The notes beneath the pieces were generated by a model, which saw nothing but the letters and a program-made list of their open reading frames with translations, did no database searches and was not told the origin of the DNA. Position numbers and translations under genes: made by a program. Shown piece after piece: positions 1 to 11,100 of a DNA stretch of 64,000 nucleotides (positions are counted from its first letter, which is position 1; every line of letters starts with the position of its first letter). Origin of the DNA: CAWGMT01 sp963823675 (lineage in GTDB: Bacteria > Planctomycetota > Planctomycetia > Isosphaerales > Isosphaeraceae); contig CAWGMT010000006.1 in the NCBI GenBank assembly GCA_963823675.1, forward strand, positions 186,001-250,000, in the 5' to 3' direction.

Positions 1-149
1 GCGGAACACGCCCATCGGTTGGTCATGTTGGATTATGGGCTAAGGCCGGGAAGCCGGGCAACCAGAAATCACAAAAAGAGCGCAAGACCGCCGCGGAGGA
101 CAACCCTGTCAAGGCGTGCTCAGCCTGACCGAGGAGGGAGGACTATCTC
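1..149. other. Upstream region of the molybdenum hydroxylase operon
   Basis: No gene is recognisable here. The last 20 bases carry a strong purine-rich ribosome binding site (GAGGAGGGAGGA) a few bases before the ATG at 150, which supports that start. No promoter consensus could be picked out with confidence. Confidence 0.5.
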
Positions 150-629
150 ATGCCCGGCGTGCAGGAGTTGAAGATCAATGGGGCCAAGGTCCGCGTCGAT
201 GCCGAGGAAGACCGTCCTCTGCTCGAGGTGTTGCGCGACGACCTCGGCATGACGGGAGCCAAGTATGGCTGCGGCGAGGGGCGCTGCGGCGCCTGCACCG
301 TTCTGGTCGATGGCGCACCGGTCCGCTCGTGCGTCACCAAGATCAGCGCGGTCGCCACTAACGAGATTGCCACAATAGAGGGCCTGGAGAAGGATGGCAA
401 GCTGCACCCGCTCCAGGAGGCGTTCCTCGAGGTCGGGGCCATGCAATGCGGCTACTGCTCCTGCGGCATGATCATGGCCGGCGTCGCCTTGCTCAGAGAC
501 AACCCCAGCCCCAGCCGGGATCAAGTCGTCGAATTCATGAACGGCAACATCTGCCGCTGCGGAACCTATGATCGCATCATCACCGCAATTTCGAAGGCCG
601 CGCACGCCATCAAGGAGGCCCGACGATGA
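150..629 (+). CDS. (2Fe-2S)-binding small subunit of a molybdenum hydroxylase (CoxS/IorA type)
   Basis: 159 residues, the normal length for the iron-sulfur subunit of xanthine dehydrogenase-family enzymes. It carries two [2Fe-2S] clusters that pass electrons from the molybdenum site of the large subunit to an external acceptor. The plant-ferredoxin-type cluster is bound by Cys41, Cys46, Cys49 and Cys61 (CGEGRCGAC). The second, alpha-helical cluster is bound by Cys100, Cys103, Cys135 and Cys137 (QCGYC and ICRCG). The stop overlaps the start of the large subunit as ATGA, so the two are translationally coupled. No FAD subunit is adjacent, which fits the isoquinoline 1-oxidoreductase-like two-subunit layout rather than CO dehydrogenase. 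The substrate cannot be told from sequence. Confidence 0.93.
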   Translation: MPGVQELKINGAKVRVDAEEDRPLLEVLRDDLGMTGAKYGCGEGRCGACTVLVDGAPVRSCVTKISAVATNEIATIEGLEKDGKLHPLQEAFLEVGAMQCGYCSCGMIMAGVALLRDNPSPSRDQVVEFMNGNICRCGTYDRIITAISKAAHAIKEARR

Positions 630-2818
630 ACCAGGCAGCGGACAACCAGATGGATATCGAGCCCGAACGCTACGAGCTGCGTGAGGACCTGCCCTATCGA
701 TTCGAGCTGGATCGGCGCGACTTCTTGAAGTCATTGGGCGGCGGGCTGCTCGTTCTCTACTTGCTCGATTCGGCCGAAGCGCAGGAGCCCGGACAACCAC
801 GGCGCCGCGGGTTCGGACGAGGCGGCGGCCCAGGACAGGGCGCGCCCCAGGATATCGCCGCCTGGCTGCACATTGGCGCGGACAATCAGATCACGGTCTA
901 TACCGGCAAGGCCGAGGTCGGGCAGAACATCCGGACCTCTCTCTCGCAGGTCGTTGCCGAAGAGCTGAACACCCCGATCGGCTCGATCAAGCTTGTCATG
1001 GCCGACACCCAGCACACTCCCTTCGACATGGGAACGTTCGGCAGCAGGACGACGCCCACGATGTCGCCGCTCTTGCGGCGCACGGCCGCCACCGCGCGCG
1101 AAATGCTCATCGACCTGGCCGCCGAGGCCTGGAAAACAGACCGATCCCAGCTCACCGCCGCCGACGGCCGGATCACCAACACCAAGACCAGCGAGACCGT
1201 GGAATTCGGCAAGCTGACCAAGGACCGCAAGCTCTCCAAAACCATTTCCGATAAGTCGCCGATGAGCTCGCCGGCGCAATGGAAAGTCGCCGGCCACGCG
1301 GCAGCCAAGGTCGATGGCCGCGCGTTCGTGACGGGAAAGCACCAGTACGCGTCCGATATCCGGCTGCCCGGCATGTTGTACGGCAAGGTGCTGCGTCCTC
1401 CCAATTTCGGCGCCACGCTGACCGCCCTCGACACCAGCAAAGCCAAGGAAATGACCGATGTGGTCGTCGTTCACGACGGAGATTTCGTGGGTGTGGCCGC
1501 ATCCAGCGAATCCAGGGCCGCCAAGGCCCTGACGGCACTTCAGGCGGACTGGAAACCAGGCCCGCCGATTTCCGCTCAGACCCTCTTCGAAGATCTCAAG
1601 CGGCCCGCGCCGCAGGCGCGTGGAGGCGGCGGTGGTGGGCGCGGAAACCCGGGTCAGCAATCCGGCTCGATTCAGGAAGGACTGAATTCGGCCGACATCC
1701 GCTTGAAGCAGACGTACACCGTCGCCTACATCGCACATGCGCCCCTCGAGCCGCGCGCGGCAGTAGCGGCCTGGGAGAACGGCAAGCTCACCGTCTGGAC
1801 CGGCGGTCAGCGGCCATTCGGCGTGCGCGGCGACCTCGCCGGCGCCTTCCGGCTCGCCGACGACGCGGTTCGCGTGATCGTGCCCGACACCGGCGCGGGA
1901 TACGGCGGCAAGCATACATCCGACGCCGCGGTCGAGGCCGCCCGGCTGGCCAAGGCCGCGGGCCGGCCCGTCAAGCTGGTCTGGACCCGAGAAGAAGAGA
2001 TGACCTGGGCCTACTTCCGGCCCGCGGGCGTCATCGAGATTTCCAGTGGCGCGCGCCGCGACGGCACGCTCACCGCCTGGGACTTTCAAAACTACAATTC
2101 CGGCGGGTCGGGAATCCGCTCCCCTTACGATGTCCCCAATCAGCACACGGCGTTTCACCAGGCGCATTCGCCGTTGCGACAAGGCTCGTACCGGGCGTTG
2201 GCCTCCACGGCCAACACCTTCGCCCGCGAGTCGCACATGGACGATCTGGCGCACGCCGCCGGCATGGGCCCGCTGGAATTCCGGCTCAAGAACCTGAGCG
2301 ATCGCCGCGTTCGCGCCGTCCTTGAGGCGGCCGCCGAGAAGTTCGGCTGGGGCAAGTACCAGAAGCAAGACCATCATGGCATCGGTATCGCCGCGGGCAC
2401 CGACAAAGGCGGCTATATCGCCACCTGCGCCGAGGTCGCTATCGATCCCTCGAATGGCCGCGTGCAAGTCGTCCGCGCGGTGAGCGCCTTCGACTGTGGC
2501 GCGATCATCAACCCTGATCACCTCAAGAACCAGGTCGAAGGGGCCATGATCATGGGCCTGGGCGGGGCCCTGTTCGAGGAGATCCAATACGACGGCGGCC
2601 GGATCGTCAACCCGCGCTTCTCGCGCTATCGCGTGCCGCGGTTCCGCGATACGCCCGAACTGGAGGTCGTGCTGCTGGATCGCAAAGACCTGCCTCCGGC
2701 CGGAGCCGGTGAGACCCCGATCATTGCGATCGCGCCCGCCATTGGCAACGCAATTTTCGATGCGACCGGCGTGCGCTTGCGATCGCTGCCGATGGCACCG
2801 CGCGGGGTGAAGGTGTGA
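626..2818 (+). CDS. Tat-exported molybdopterin-binding large subunit, xanthine dehydrogenase family (IorB type)
   Basis: 730 residues. Residues 29-50 form a twin-arginine signal (DRRDFLKSLGGG followed by a hydrophobic stretch), so the folded, cofactor-loaded enzyme is probably exported together with the small subunit. Two glycine-rich linkers follow, near residues 57-75 and 335-350. The a/b hammerhead and molybdopterin-binding parts are recognisable (for example GAGYGGKHTSDAAVEAA). Near the C-terminus, GAGETPI holds the glutamate expected to act as catalytic base. IorB-like proteins oxidise N-heterocycles or aldehydes, but the substrate here is unknown. The operon partner at 150 supplies the Fe-S clusters. 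The long antisense open frame over this gene is a GC-rich shadow. Confidence 0.92.
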   Translation: MNQAADNQMDIEPERYELREDLPYRFELDRRDFLKSLGGGLLVLYLLDSAEAQEPGQPRRRGFGRGGGPGQGAPQDIAAWLHIGADNQITVYTGKAEVGQNIRTSLSQVVAEELNTPIGSIKLVMADTQHTPFDMGTFGSRTTPTMSPLLRRTAATAREMLIDLAAEAWKTDRSQLTAADGRITNTKTSETVEFGKLTKDRKLSKTISDKSPMSSPAQWKVAGHAAAKVDGRAFVTGKHQYASDIRLPGMLYGKVLRPPNFGATLTALDTSKAKEMTDVVVVHDGDFVGVAASSESRAAKALTALQADWKPGPPISAQTLFEDLKRPAPQARGGGGGGRGNPGQQSGSIQEGLNSADIRLKQTYTVAYIAHAPLEPRAAVAAWENGKLTVWTGGQRPFGVRGDLAGAFRLADDAVRVIVPDTGAGYGGKHTSDAAVEAARLAKAAGRPVKLVWTREEEMTWAYFRPAGVIEISSGARRDGTLTAWDFQNYNSGGSGIRSPYDVPNQHTAFHQAHSPLRQGSYRALASTANTFARESHMDDLAHAAGMGPLEFRLKNLSDRRVRAVLEAAAEKFGWGKYQKQDHHGIGIAAGTDKGGYIATCAEVAIDPSNGRVQVVRAVSAFDCGAIINPDHLKNQVEGAMIMGLGGALFEEIQYDGGRIVNPRFSRYRVPRFRDTPELEVVLLDRKDLPPAGAGETPIIAIAPAIGNAIFDATGVRLRSLPMAPRGVKV

Positions 2819-3117
2819 TCGGGACTTCCAGCGCCTGGCGCTGGCAAGTGTTCGTGCGGTCCTTCAGGCCGCTGAACGTGGGACTACTACGCGATCCTGT
2901 TTCCCCAGGGTTGCACCCTGGGCTGGGTTCCTTCGGCCTTTCAGGCCGCCCAGTCTTGCGAGCCCCGGCGCTCCGGCCTAGTTCAGGGTTCATCGGTTCT
3001 CGGCCCAAAGGGCCGGAGGAACAAAGCCCAGGGTGAAACCCTGGGTTTCGAGTGCCCACCACAATTCTCTGGCACTCTGAAGGAGTGCAGGAAGTCCGAT
3101 CAGTTCTCCGTCGGTCT
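2819..3117. repeat. Intergenic region with paired palindromic repeats
   Basis: This gap lies between the convergent large-subunit and nucleotidase genes. It holds two near-identical hairpins: 2904-2922 (CCCAGGG-TTGCA-CCCTGGG) and 3027-3045 (CCCAGGG-TGAAA-CCCTGGG). Smaller inverted words lie between them (CCTTTCAGG around 2937 and CCGGCCC/GGGCCGG around 3001-3016). Such hairpins can serve as bidirectional terminators for convergent genes and also resemble dispersed REP-like elements. No T-tract follows either stem, so a Rho-independent terminator is not proven. Confidence 0.6.
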
Positions 3118-4179
3118 CTAATCTGCGGCGCCGACTTCAATCGCCCGCACCGCCTCGAGCACGCGCTCGTGCAGCCGGCCGTTGGTCACGATGACGCCTC
3201 GGTTGACGGTCAGCTCGCGGCCATGGCGAAAATCCAGCGGGCGGCCCGAGACGTCGGTGACGACCCCGCCGGCCTCGGCGACGATCAGTGCCCCCGCCGC
3301 ATGGTCCCAGATTTTCTCGCGGTAATCCGCCCGGGTCGGCAACCGCAAATAAATGTCGGCCTCGCCTCGCGCCACTACTGCATACTTGGCCTGACTGTCC
3401 ATCCGAAGCGGTGCCGCCGCCATCCCCAACCGCGCCGCCACGGCGGCCGCATCGCCCTGGGCGCTATGTCCCGACTCGACTGACTCACAAAATCGCGCGT
3501 CCCTCGGCTCATCCCTGGCACTGACCCTGATGGCCACAGGATTGTCGGCCACAGCCGACTCGACGATCTCGCCCCCGCTGCAAGGCACGGCATGGGTGCC
3601 CTGTCCCCGAACCGCCCAGAAGATGACGCCGCTCGATCCCGTGCCGATCGATCGGTCAGGCGCGACGTCGAGCGGCAAGTTCGGGCAAGCCAGGGCCGCG
3701 ACGACAACCTCTCCATCGACAATCAACGCCAGTGCGACCGCATACTGCTCGCCGCGCAGAAAGCCCTTGGTGCCATCGATCGGGTCAACCGTCCAGAACC
3801 GGTCGCGATACAGGCTAGTTCCGCCCCGATCGATAAAGCGGCAAATTCCCGCCGCATCCGGGAGGGCCTCGGTGCGGCCACGGAGCTCGCCATCGACCCG
3901 GCGCACCTGGCGAATGACTTGCTCGAGAAGTGGCGCATTCGCGGCCTCGCGCAACTCCGCCGAATCCTCCTCGGCGATCACGGGATCGTCGGGAAATGCT
4001 TCGGCCAGCGCCCGGCATATCATGGCCTGGCTACCGAAATCCGCTACGGTCACGGGGCTCTTGTCCTTCTTGGCCAGCACCTCCGGCGAGATCTCGGCGG
4101 CCACGGCCCGGCAGATCTGGGCCGCCTCGTGGACGGCTTTCACGGCCACGAGCAATTCAGACTCGAATGGTTGGTTCAT
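3118..4179 (-). CDS. 3'(2'),5'-bisphosphate nucleotidase, inositol monophosphatase superfamily (CysQ/Hal2-like)
   Basis: 353 residues. The Li-sensitive, Mg-dependent phosphatase motifs are all present: EE at residues 70-71, DPIDGTKGF at 132-140 (metal-binding Asp132 and Asp135, with the GTKGF form typical of Hal2/CysQ), and a C-terminal IWDHAAGALIVAEAGG block. It most likely converts 3'-phosphoadenosine 5'-phosphate (PAP) to AMP, clearing the by-product of sulfate assimilation or sulfotransferases. Its ATG overlaps the stop of the TPR gene upstream (ATGA at 4176-4179), so it is the last gene of the sigma factor / kinase / TPR operon. A duplicated copy of that operon further along keeps only the first few codons of this gene. 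Inositol monophosphatase is a less likely alternative. Confidence 0.88.
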   Translation of the reverse strand: MNQPFESELLVAVKAVHEAAQICRAVAAEISPEVLAKKDKSPVTVADFGSQAMICRALAEAFPDDPVIAEEDSAELREAANAPLLEQVIRQVRRVDGELRGRTEALPDAAGICRFIDRGGTSLYRDRFWTVDPIDGTKGFLRGEQYAVALALIVDGEVVVAALACPNLPLDVAPDRSIGTGSSGVIFWAVRGQGTHAVPCSGGEIVESAVADNPVAIRVSARDEPRDARFCESVESGHSAQGDAAAVAARLGMAAAPLRMDSQAKYAVVARGEADIYLRLPTRADYREKIWDHAAGALIVAEAGGVVTDVSGRPLDFRHGRELTVNRGVIVTNGRLHERVLEAVRAIEVGAAD

Positions 4180-5674
4180 GGTAGTGAGTGTGATGCAAAG
4201 GGCTGAGCGGGGAACTCGATGTCGGCCAGAATCGCCGCGAAATCAGGGTTGGAACGGATCGATTCGAAGGTCGATTCGCGGCGCAAACGGGCGGCATCCT
4301 TGAACCCGTTGGCAGCCGCCTGGCGGAGCATGGCGACGGCGCCGGCCACGAACCGGCGGCGCCGTTCGTGAAGCTGGTCCGCGCTTAATTTGGTGGGTAG
4401 CTTGCCAGTGAGCGTCGCGTTCTTGGCGTATTCAATGGCCAGCGAGTACAGCAGCTCGGGCTTGCCCCGGGCCGTGTCGAGCGAATGGCGCAGATACCGT
4501 GCCGCCTCGCTGCGTTGGCCGTGATCCGCCAGCTCCTCGGCCAGCCGGCGCCTGATGACGACGAGCTCCGCGTTGCCGGCGGAGTCGTTGTGGTAGTCGC
4601 GACGAATCTCCTCCCACAGGCGTTCGGCCTTCTGGAATAGCTCGAGGTCCGCGCTTCGCCCGTCCTCCACCTGATAATCGGCCACGGCTAAGGTCATGGT
4701 GGCGTGAACAGTACGGCAATTCGACGACAAAGGCTGGACGATGCTGAGTTTGTCACAGATATCATAAGCCTCGGCGGCCAGCATCCGGAGCGCCGCGGCA
4801 TATTTCACGGGGTCCGACGCATACGCCTCGCTCAGATTGAAATCGGCAACGGCGATGAGCGCCTGGATGAGCGCCATTCTTGAGACCAGATTGCCAAAAC
4901 GGCCGGCCATCTCCTTGAGCGTCTGGCGAGCTTGTTCGAAGGCGGCGATCGCCTCGGGCCAGCGCTCAGCCGCCTTGTAACCACCTCCGAGCTCCTGCTC
5001 GACGAGCGATAACTGAAATGGGTGACCAAAGTGATCAGGGAATTCTCGGACGAGTGTCCGGAAAATCGACTCGGCCCGATGGCCGGCCGCAAGCGATAGC
5101 GCTTTTTGCTCGAGCGGGTAAGCCCGGCAGAGGTAGAGCAGATTCCGGCCGGCGAAATCGCGCGTCTGGGGACTGGCACCGCCGCCGTCGAGCAGGCGAT
5201 CATAGGTCGCCTGGGCGGCCAGGAAGGAGGCGCGGGCCTCGGAGTACCGGCCCTTCATCCAATGGTCATGGCCGATGTTGTAATAATTGATCGCAACCAA
5301 GCCGGCCGAGTCAGTCTCCTTGAGCTCGGCGTTGTCGGTCGGGATAGACTTCAGTATCTCGTTCGCCCGCAGTGCGGCCGCCTGCCGGGAGGGCTCGTCC
5401 GGCAAGGTCACCGAGGCCCGATGGAGGCTCTCGGCCAGTGCGATCCGGGGGCGGACAGCGGCGGGGTCGCGGGCGACCAGACTCTCGGCCAGCGCGATCG
5501 CCTTACGAATCGTTTCAATTGCCGCGGCCTCGTCGCGCCTCTGGGCCTGGGCCCGAGCCAACGCCTCATAGGCCACGAGCCGCTCGAGCTCGGCCCGGGG
5601 GTCCCCCTCGAGGTCGCGCACCAGGGCCAGCGACTGAAGGATCCCCGCATCGACCAATGCCTTGCGGTATGGCC

Positions 5675-5687
<13 letters not shown>
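4176..5687 (-). CDS. TPR-rich C-terminal part of a membrane Ser/Thr kinase, now in a different frame
   Basis: 503 residues of helical repeats with TPR-like spacing (for example YNIGHDHWMKGRYSEARASF and WPEAIAAFEQA), ending in a conserved tail with STFESIRSNPDF. In planctomycetes this region is normally the extracytoplasmic C-terminus of the kinase encoded just upstream. Here the kinase frame ends at 5675 and this frame starts near 5687 with GTG. Deleting one base around 5778-5790, in a GC-rich stretch encoding DRARAEV-type heptads, explains the break. Without it the coiled coil would run on as RAEVERDRAERSRDRAVSAVD into ELRPYRKALVD. It may be translated from an internal start, be joined by frameshifting, or reflect an assembly error. 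TPRs suggest protein-protein sensing. Confidence 0.8.
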
Positions 5688-7135
<1,448 letters not shown>

Positions 7136-7178
7136 GAGCCGGCGTCCCTTCGGGTCAAGACCGAGCCTGCCTCGGCCG

Positions 7179-7772
7179 TCACGAGTCGAATACGTCGTGT
7201 AGCTCCGGATGATCCCGGACCCGCTCGATCGCCCGCGTCAGCTTCTTACGCAGGCCCTCGGCCGTGCCACCCACTGCGAGGGCGATCGTCGGCCACGGTT
7301 GATCGTCAAGCCGGCGGATCAACAGCTCCAGCTCATCCTCCTCGAAGAGTTTGAGGATCGTCTCGAGGGCATCCCGGTCGTCGACCACCTTCTCCGGGCC
7401 CGGCCTGGAATCGGCTCGATCCATGGGCGCGTCCAGCTCGAGGATTTCCCGCAAGGTCACGCTGAGCCGCCGCGCTTTGGTCGCTACCTTGAACCGTACC
7501 ATCGCCGAGAGCAGCTTGGCTAATTGCTCCGGCCGGTTCAGCTCGAACCGCCCTTCCCGCAAACCCACGAACAGGCTCTTGAAGATCGACTGGCAGATAT
7601 CCGCCGAGTCGATCTCCGGGCGCAGCCGATCGTGGTTCGACCGCTGGCGCATCCGGAACCGCACGAAGCGCCGGATGAACGGCTCGAACTCATGCGCCAG
7701 CCGGGCCGCCGCAACCTCGTCACCGGCGCGGGCCAGGCGGATCAGCTCCTGGAAATCACTGCACTCGGGCAT
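7179..7772 (-). CDS. ECF-type RNA polymerase sigma factor, planctomycete kinase-linked group
   Basis: 197 residues. The region 2-like part spans about residues 30-95 (FIRRFVRFRMR, then DSADICQSIFKSLFVGL). A short linker leads to a region 4-like helix-turn-helix around 145-190 (IRRLDDQPWPTIALAVGGT, then RKKLTRAIERV). No separate anti-sigma gene is visible. The next gene encodes a Ser/Thr kinase, consistent with ECF groups controlled by phosphorylation. It is divergent to the giant surface gene at 8200, with a conserved leader in between. A close paralogue is at 35704-36297. The target promoter is not known; the divergent surface gene is an inference. Confidence 0.88.
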   Translation of the reverse strand: MPECSDFQELIRLARAGDEVAAARLAHEFEPFIRRFVRFRMRQRSNHDRLRPEIDSADICQSIFKSLFVGLREGRFELNRPEQLAKLLSAMVRFKVATKARRLSVTLREILELDAPMDRADSRPGPEKVVDDRDALETILKLFEEDELELLIRRLDDQPWPTIALAVGGTAEGLRKKLTRAIERVRDHPELHDVFDS

Positions 7773-7939
7773 AAGCCAGCCTAAACATCACTGGTTTTAT
7801 GACGCCAAACATCCATTGTCTCCGCCGGCGACCGTGAAAACAACATGTTGCTAGAAAAAGACTTCGAAGTTCGTCCCGACGCGCGACCGGTGGTCCCGGC
7901 TGCTCCTCGGCCGATCAATGGTGACAATTCCGATGCAAC

Positions 7940-8082
7940 CTTGTCCGTTCTCGATCAGATGGCGCGGTCTCTATGGTGCTGGTGTCGTTGCGAGCACGCG
8001 GAGGCACACCGAGTCGAGCCAGTTAGCATCCCCCTCATAACCGTTAGAGCCACGAAGTTTATCCATCCGGGAGGCACGAATC
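7940..8082 (+). promoter_or_regulatory. Conserved adhesin leader, type I, copy A
   Basis: This lies in the 427-base gap between the divergent sigma factor and giant surface gene. The stretch from about 7941 matches the leaders at 24731, 26245 and 36489. The conserved core reads GGCGCGGTCTCTATGGTGCT and continues with two hairpins: GTGCT/AGCAC (7976-7980 with 7993-7997), then a GGC(T)C...GAGCC pair around 8003-8020. A conserved tail includes GCCACGAAGTTTATCCATCC and a GGGAGG ribosome binding site (to about 8072). Similarity to copy B extends further upstream, to about 7805. It is likely a promoter or 5' UTR element of surface genes. No sigma consensus was identified within it. Confidence 0.6.
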
Positions 8083-8154
8083 ATGGTGCGCGCACATTGT
8101 GAAGCGTCGCAACGGAAAAGGCTTTTCCTTGGGCAGCCGGTCGGACCGGGCTAG
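8083..8154 (+). CDS. Possible 23-codon leader peptide
   Basis: A short frame (ATG at 8083, TAG at 8152-8154) begins exactly where the type I leader would place the start codon in the two adhesin genes at 26389 and 36616, right after a GGGAGG ribosome binding site. The peptide MVRAHCEASQRKRLFLGQPV continues for three more residues. It is basic and lacks a signal sequence. It may be an upstream ORF affecting the giant gene at 8200, or simply what remains after the leader was joined to a different gene. Coding is unproven. Confidence 0.3.
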   Translation: MVRAHCEASQRKRLFLGQPVGPG

Positions 8155-8199
8155 CGCATCGACCGGTCCTGTTTGCACAACCTCTGGAGGTAACTCGCC

Positions 8200-11100
8200 A
8201 TGTTTTCTTATTCTTTCCGGTCCGGCAAAAGATCGGCGCGGAAGAACCCGAGGAAAGTGAGCTTTCGTCGGCTGTCGCTGGAAGCGCTGGAGGATCGGCT
8301 CATGCTGGCGACGTTGACCGTCACCAGCCTCGCCGACCCGGCCATACTTACGGCCGGCACGTTGCGCTACGAAATCAACCAGGCCAGTCTCGACGCCCGC
8401 AACGCAATCTCGGACACCATCGTTTTCGATTCGAGCCTCTCCGGCGGTACCATCACCCTTGCACAAGGAGAGCTGGAGCTGAGTGGGGCCGGCGGCGGCG
8501 CCATCACGATTGACGGCAGCAGCCTGGCCACGCCACCGTCCGTCAGCGGCAACAACGCCAGCAGCGTTTTCCAGGTCGACGGCGGCGTGCAAGCGGTCTT
8601 TACCGGGTTCAACATCGAGCAGGGAAACGCCCAACTCTTCGGCGGCGGCATCAGCAACCTCGGCACGCTCACCGTCAGCAATGTCACCCTCTCCGGAAAC
8701 ACCGCTGCGTACGGTGGTGCCGTGGCCAATTTTAACGGTGGCACGGCGACACTCAACGGCGACTCATTTTCCGCCAATTCCTCCGGCGCCTACGGCGGTG
8801 CCGTCTTCAATAGCAACATCGTCAATGCGACGAATTGTATCTTCACGTCGAACTCGTCCGGGGGCAGTGGCGGCGCCATCTCGGACTTCGGTAGCGGCAG
8901 CACGTGTACGCTCACCGGCAGCACGTTCACGGGCAACTCCGCCCTGTCTGGCGGCGCCATCAACAATGCGGGCACCGTGACGGTCAGCGGCTCCAGCTTC
9001 TCCGGCGACACCGCTACCCAGGCGGGCAGCGGCATCAATGACACCTCCGGCACGGTGATCATTGAGGGCCAGGGATGGACCAACAGCGAAACCATCGCAG
9101 CGACCGACGGCTCGACTCTGGATCTCTTTGGCAACTGGACCAACACCGGCACGATCACCGTCGATGCCACTTCAACGGTCGCCCTGGGCAGCACCGTCGC
9201 CATCGATCCCACCTCCAGCGCCGCCGCCGGCTACGTCTGGACGAACAACGGCACGATCACGATCGCCAACGGCGCCACCGTCTACCTCGGGGGAATCCTC
9301 ACCACGGACGAGTACGAGAGCAACCTCCAGTCGAAGGGCCTCAGCGTGGACCTGGCCCAGGACACCGTCTACCTGTCCGGCACGATGGACAATAGCGCTG
9401 CCGATAACCCGGTCAGCGCCGGCGTGCTGGCCCTGGACGCCGCCACCGGCCCGCTCACCGTGTCCGGCGGCGAAATCTTCCAGGGCGCGATTGAGGTGAA
9501 GGGCACGAAGCTGACGATGGAGGCGGTGGTCAACGACGACAACATCACGGCGACCGGCGGCGCCACCCTGGACCTGTATGGCAACTGGACCAACAACTCC
9601 ACGATCACCGTCGATGCCAGCTCGACACTCGGCCTGGGCAGCACCATCGCCATCGGTCCGACCTCGAGCGGCGCAGCGAGCTACGTCTGGACCAACAAGG
9701 GCACGATCACCATCGCCAACGGCGCCACCGTCTACCTGGGCGGCATCTTCACCACCGACGAGTACGAGAGCAACCTCCAGTCGAAGGGCGTCAGCGTGGA
9801 CCTGGCCCAGGACGCCGTGTACCTGTCCGGCACGATGGACAATAGCGCCGCCGACAACCCGGTCAGCGCCGGCGTGCTGGCCCTGGACGTTTCCACTGGC
9901 CCGCTCACCCTTTCCGGCGGCGAAATCTACCAGGGGACGATCACGACCAGCGGCAGCGACGATCTCGTGGCTACCTCGTCGGGGGGAACGCTGGACGGCG
10001 TGACGCTAGACGGCAGCTTCGACAATGCAGGCACCATCGACCTGGGCGACAGCACCCTGAACGTCGATGGCGACTACACGCAAGCTTCCACGGGCGTCCT
10101 GGATATCGGGGTCGCCAGCAGCAGCCAGTACGGCCAGCTCTTGGTTTCCGGCACCGCCGCGCTGGGCGGGGCCCTGAACGTATCGCTGCTCAACGGGTTC
10201 CTCCCCCAGGCCGGCGACGCCTATGAGGTCGTCACCTACAGCCAGCTCACGGGTGCCTTTGACACGATAACCGGCCTCGGGCCATTCTCGAACGCGGGCT
10301 ACCTGACTCCCGTCTACAACAGCACGAACCTGACGCTTCAGGCCAGCGCGCACGTCTCTGTCTACTGGACCGGCGACGCCGGCGATAACGACTGGGATGA
10401 CCCGGCTAACTGGTCCTATGTCGATCCCCTGGTCAACAATGTTCCGGAATCCGTCTTGCCGGGTGCGGGCAACGTTGTCGTGGTCGACTTGAGTTACCAG
10501 ACCATCACCATCCAATCCGGCGACTCCGAGTCGGCCGCCAGCCTCGAGACGACCGCGGGCGACACGCTGTCGATCACGGGTGGGTCATTGACCGCCGGCG
10601 ACGTGACAAGCAGCGGCGACCTGACGCTCGGCGCCGGCGGCACGCTCACCGTTGCGGGAAACTTCACGCTGACTTCCGGCGGCACGCTGGATGAGCAGAT
10701 CGGCGGTGATCCCGCCAGTGGACTGTTCGGACAGGCCGATATCGGCGGCTCGGCCGCGCTGGCCGGCAATTTCAACCTCGACCTCGTCAATGGCTATACG
10801 CCCGCCGCCGGCCAGGATTACCCCGTGCTGACCTACGCCAGCGCATCCGGCTCGTTCGCGGCGATCACCGGGCTCCCCCTGGGCATGATCGCCAGTCAAA
10901 GCGCTACGGAGCTCGATCTCGACATGACCGCCGCCACGATTGTCACCTGGATCAACCCCAACGGCGGCAACTGGGACGTCGGGGCTAATTGGAGCAGCGG
11001 CACGGTGCCGGCCAGCAGCGACGACGTGCTGATCGACACCGCGTCGCCGGCGACCATCACCATCCAATCCGGCGACTCCGAGTCGGTCGGCGCCCTGGAG

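Noticed and set aside
731..2587. Long minus-strand open frame (618 codons) over the molybdenum hydroxylase gene
   Set aside because: Arg/Gly/Ala-rich translation without motifs; it is the complement of a well-supported gene in GC-rich DNA. The same applies to antisense frames at 15775-16911, 53331-54722 and 54726-56219.
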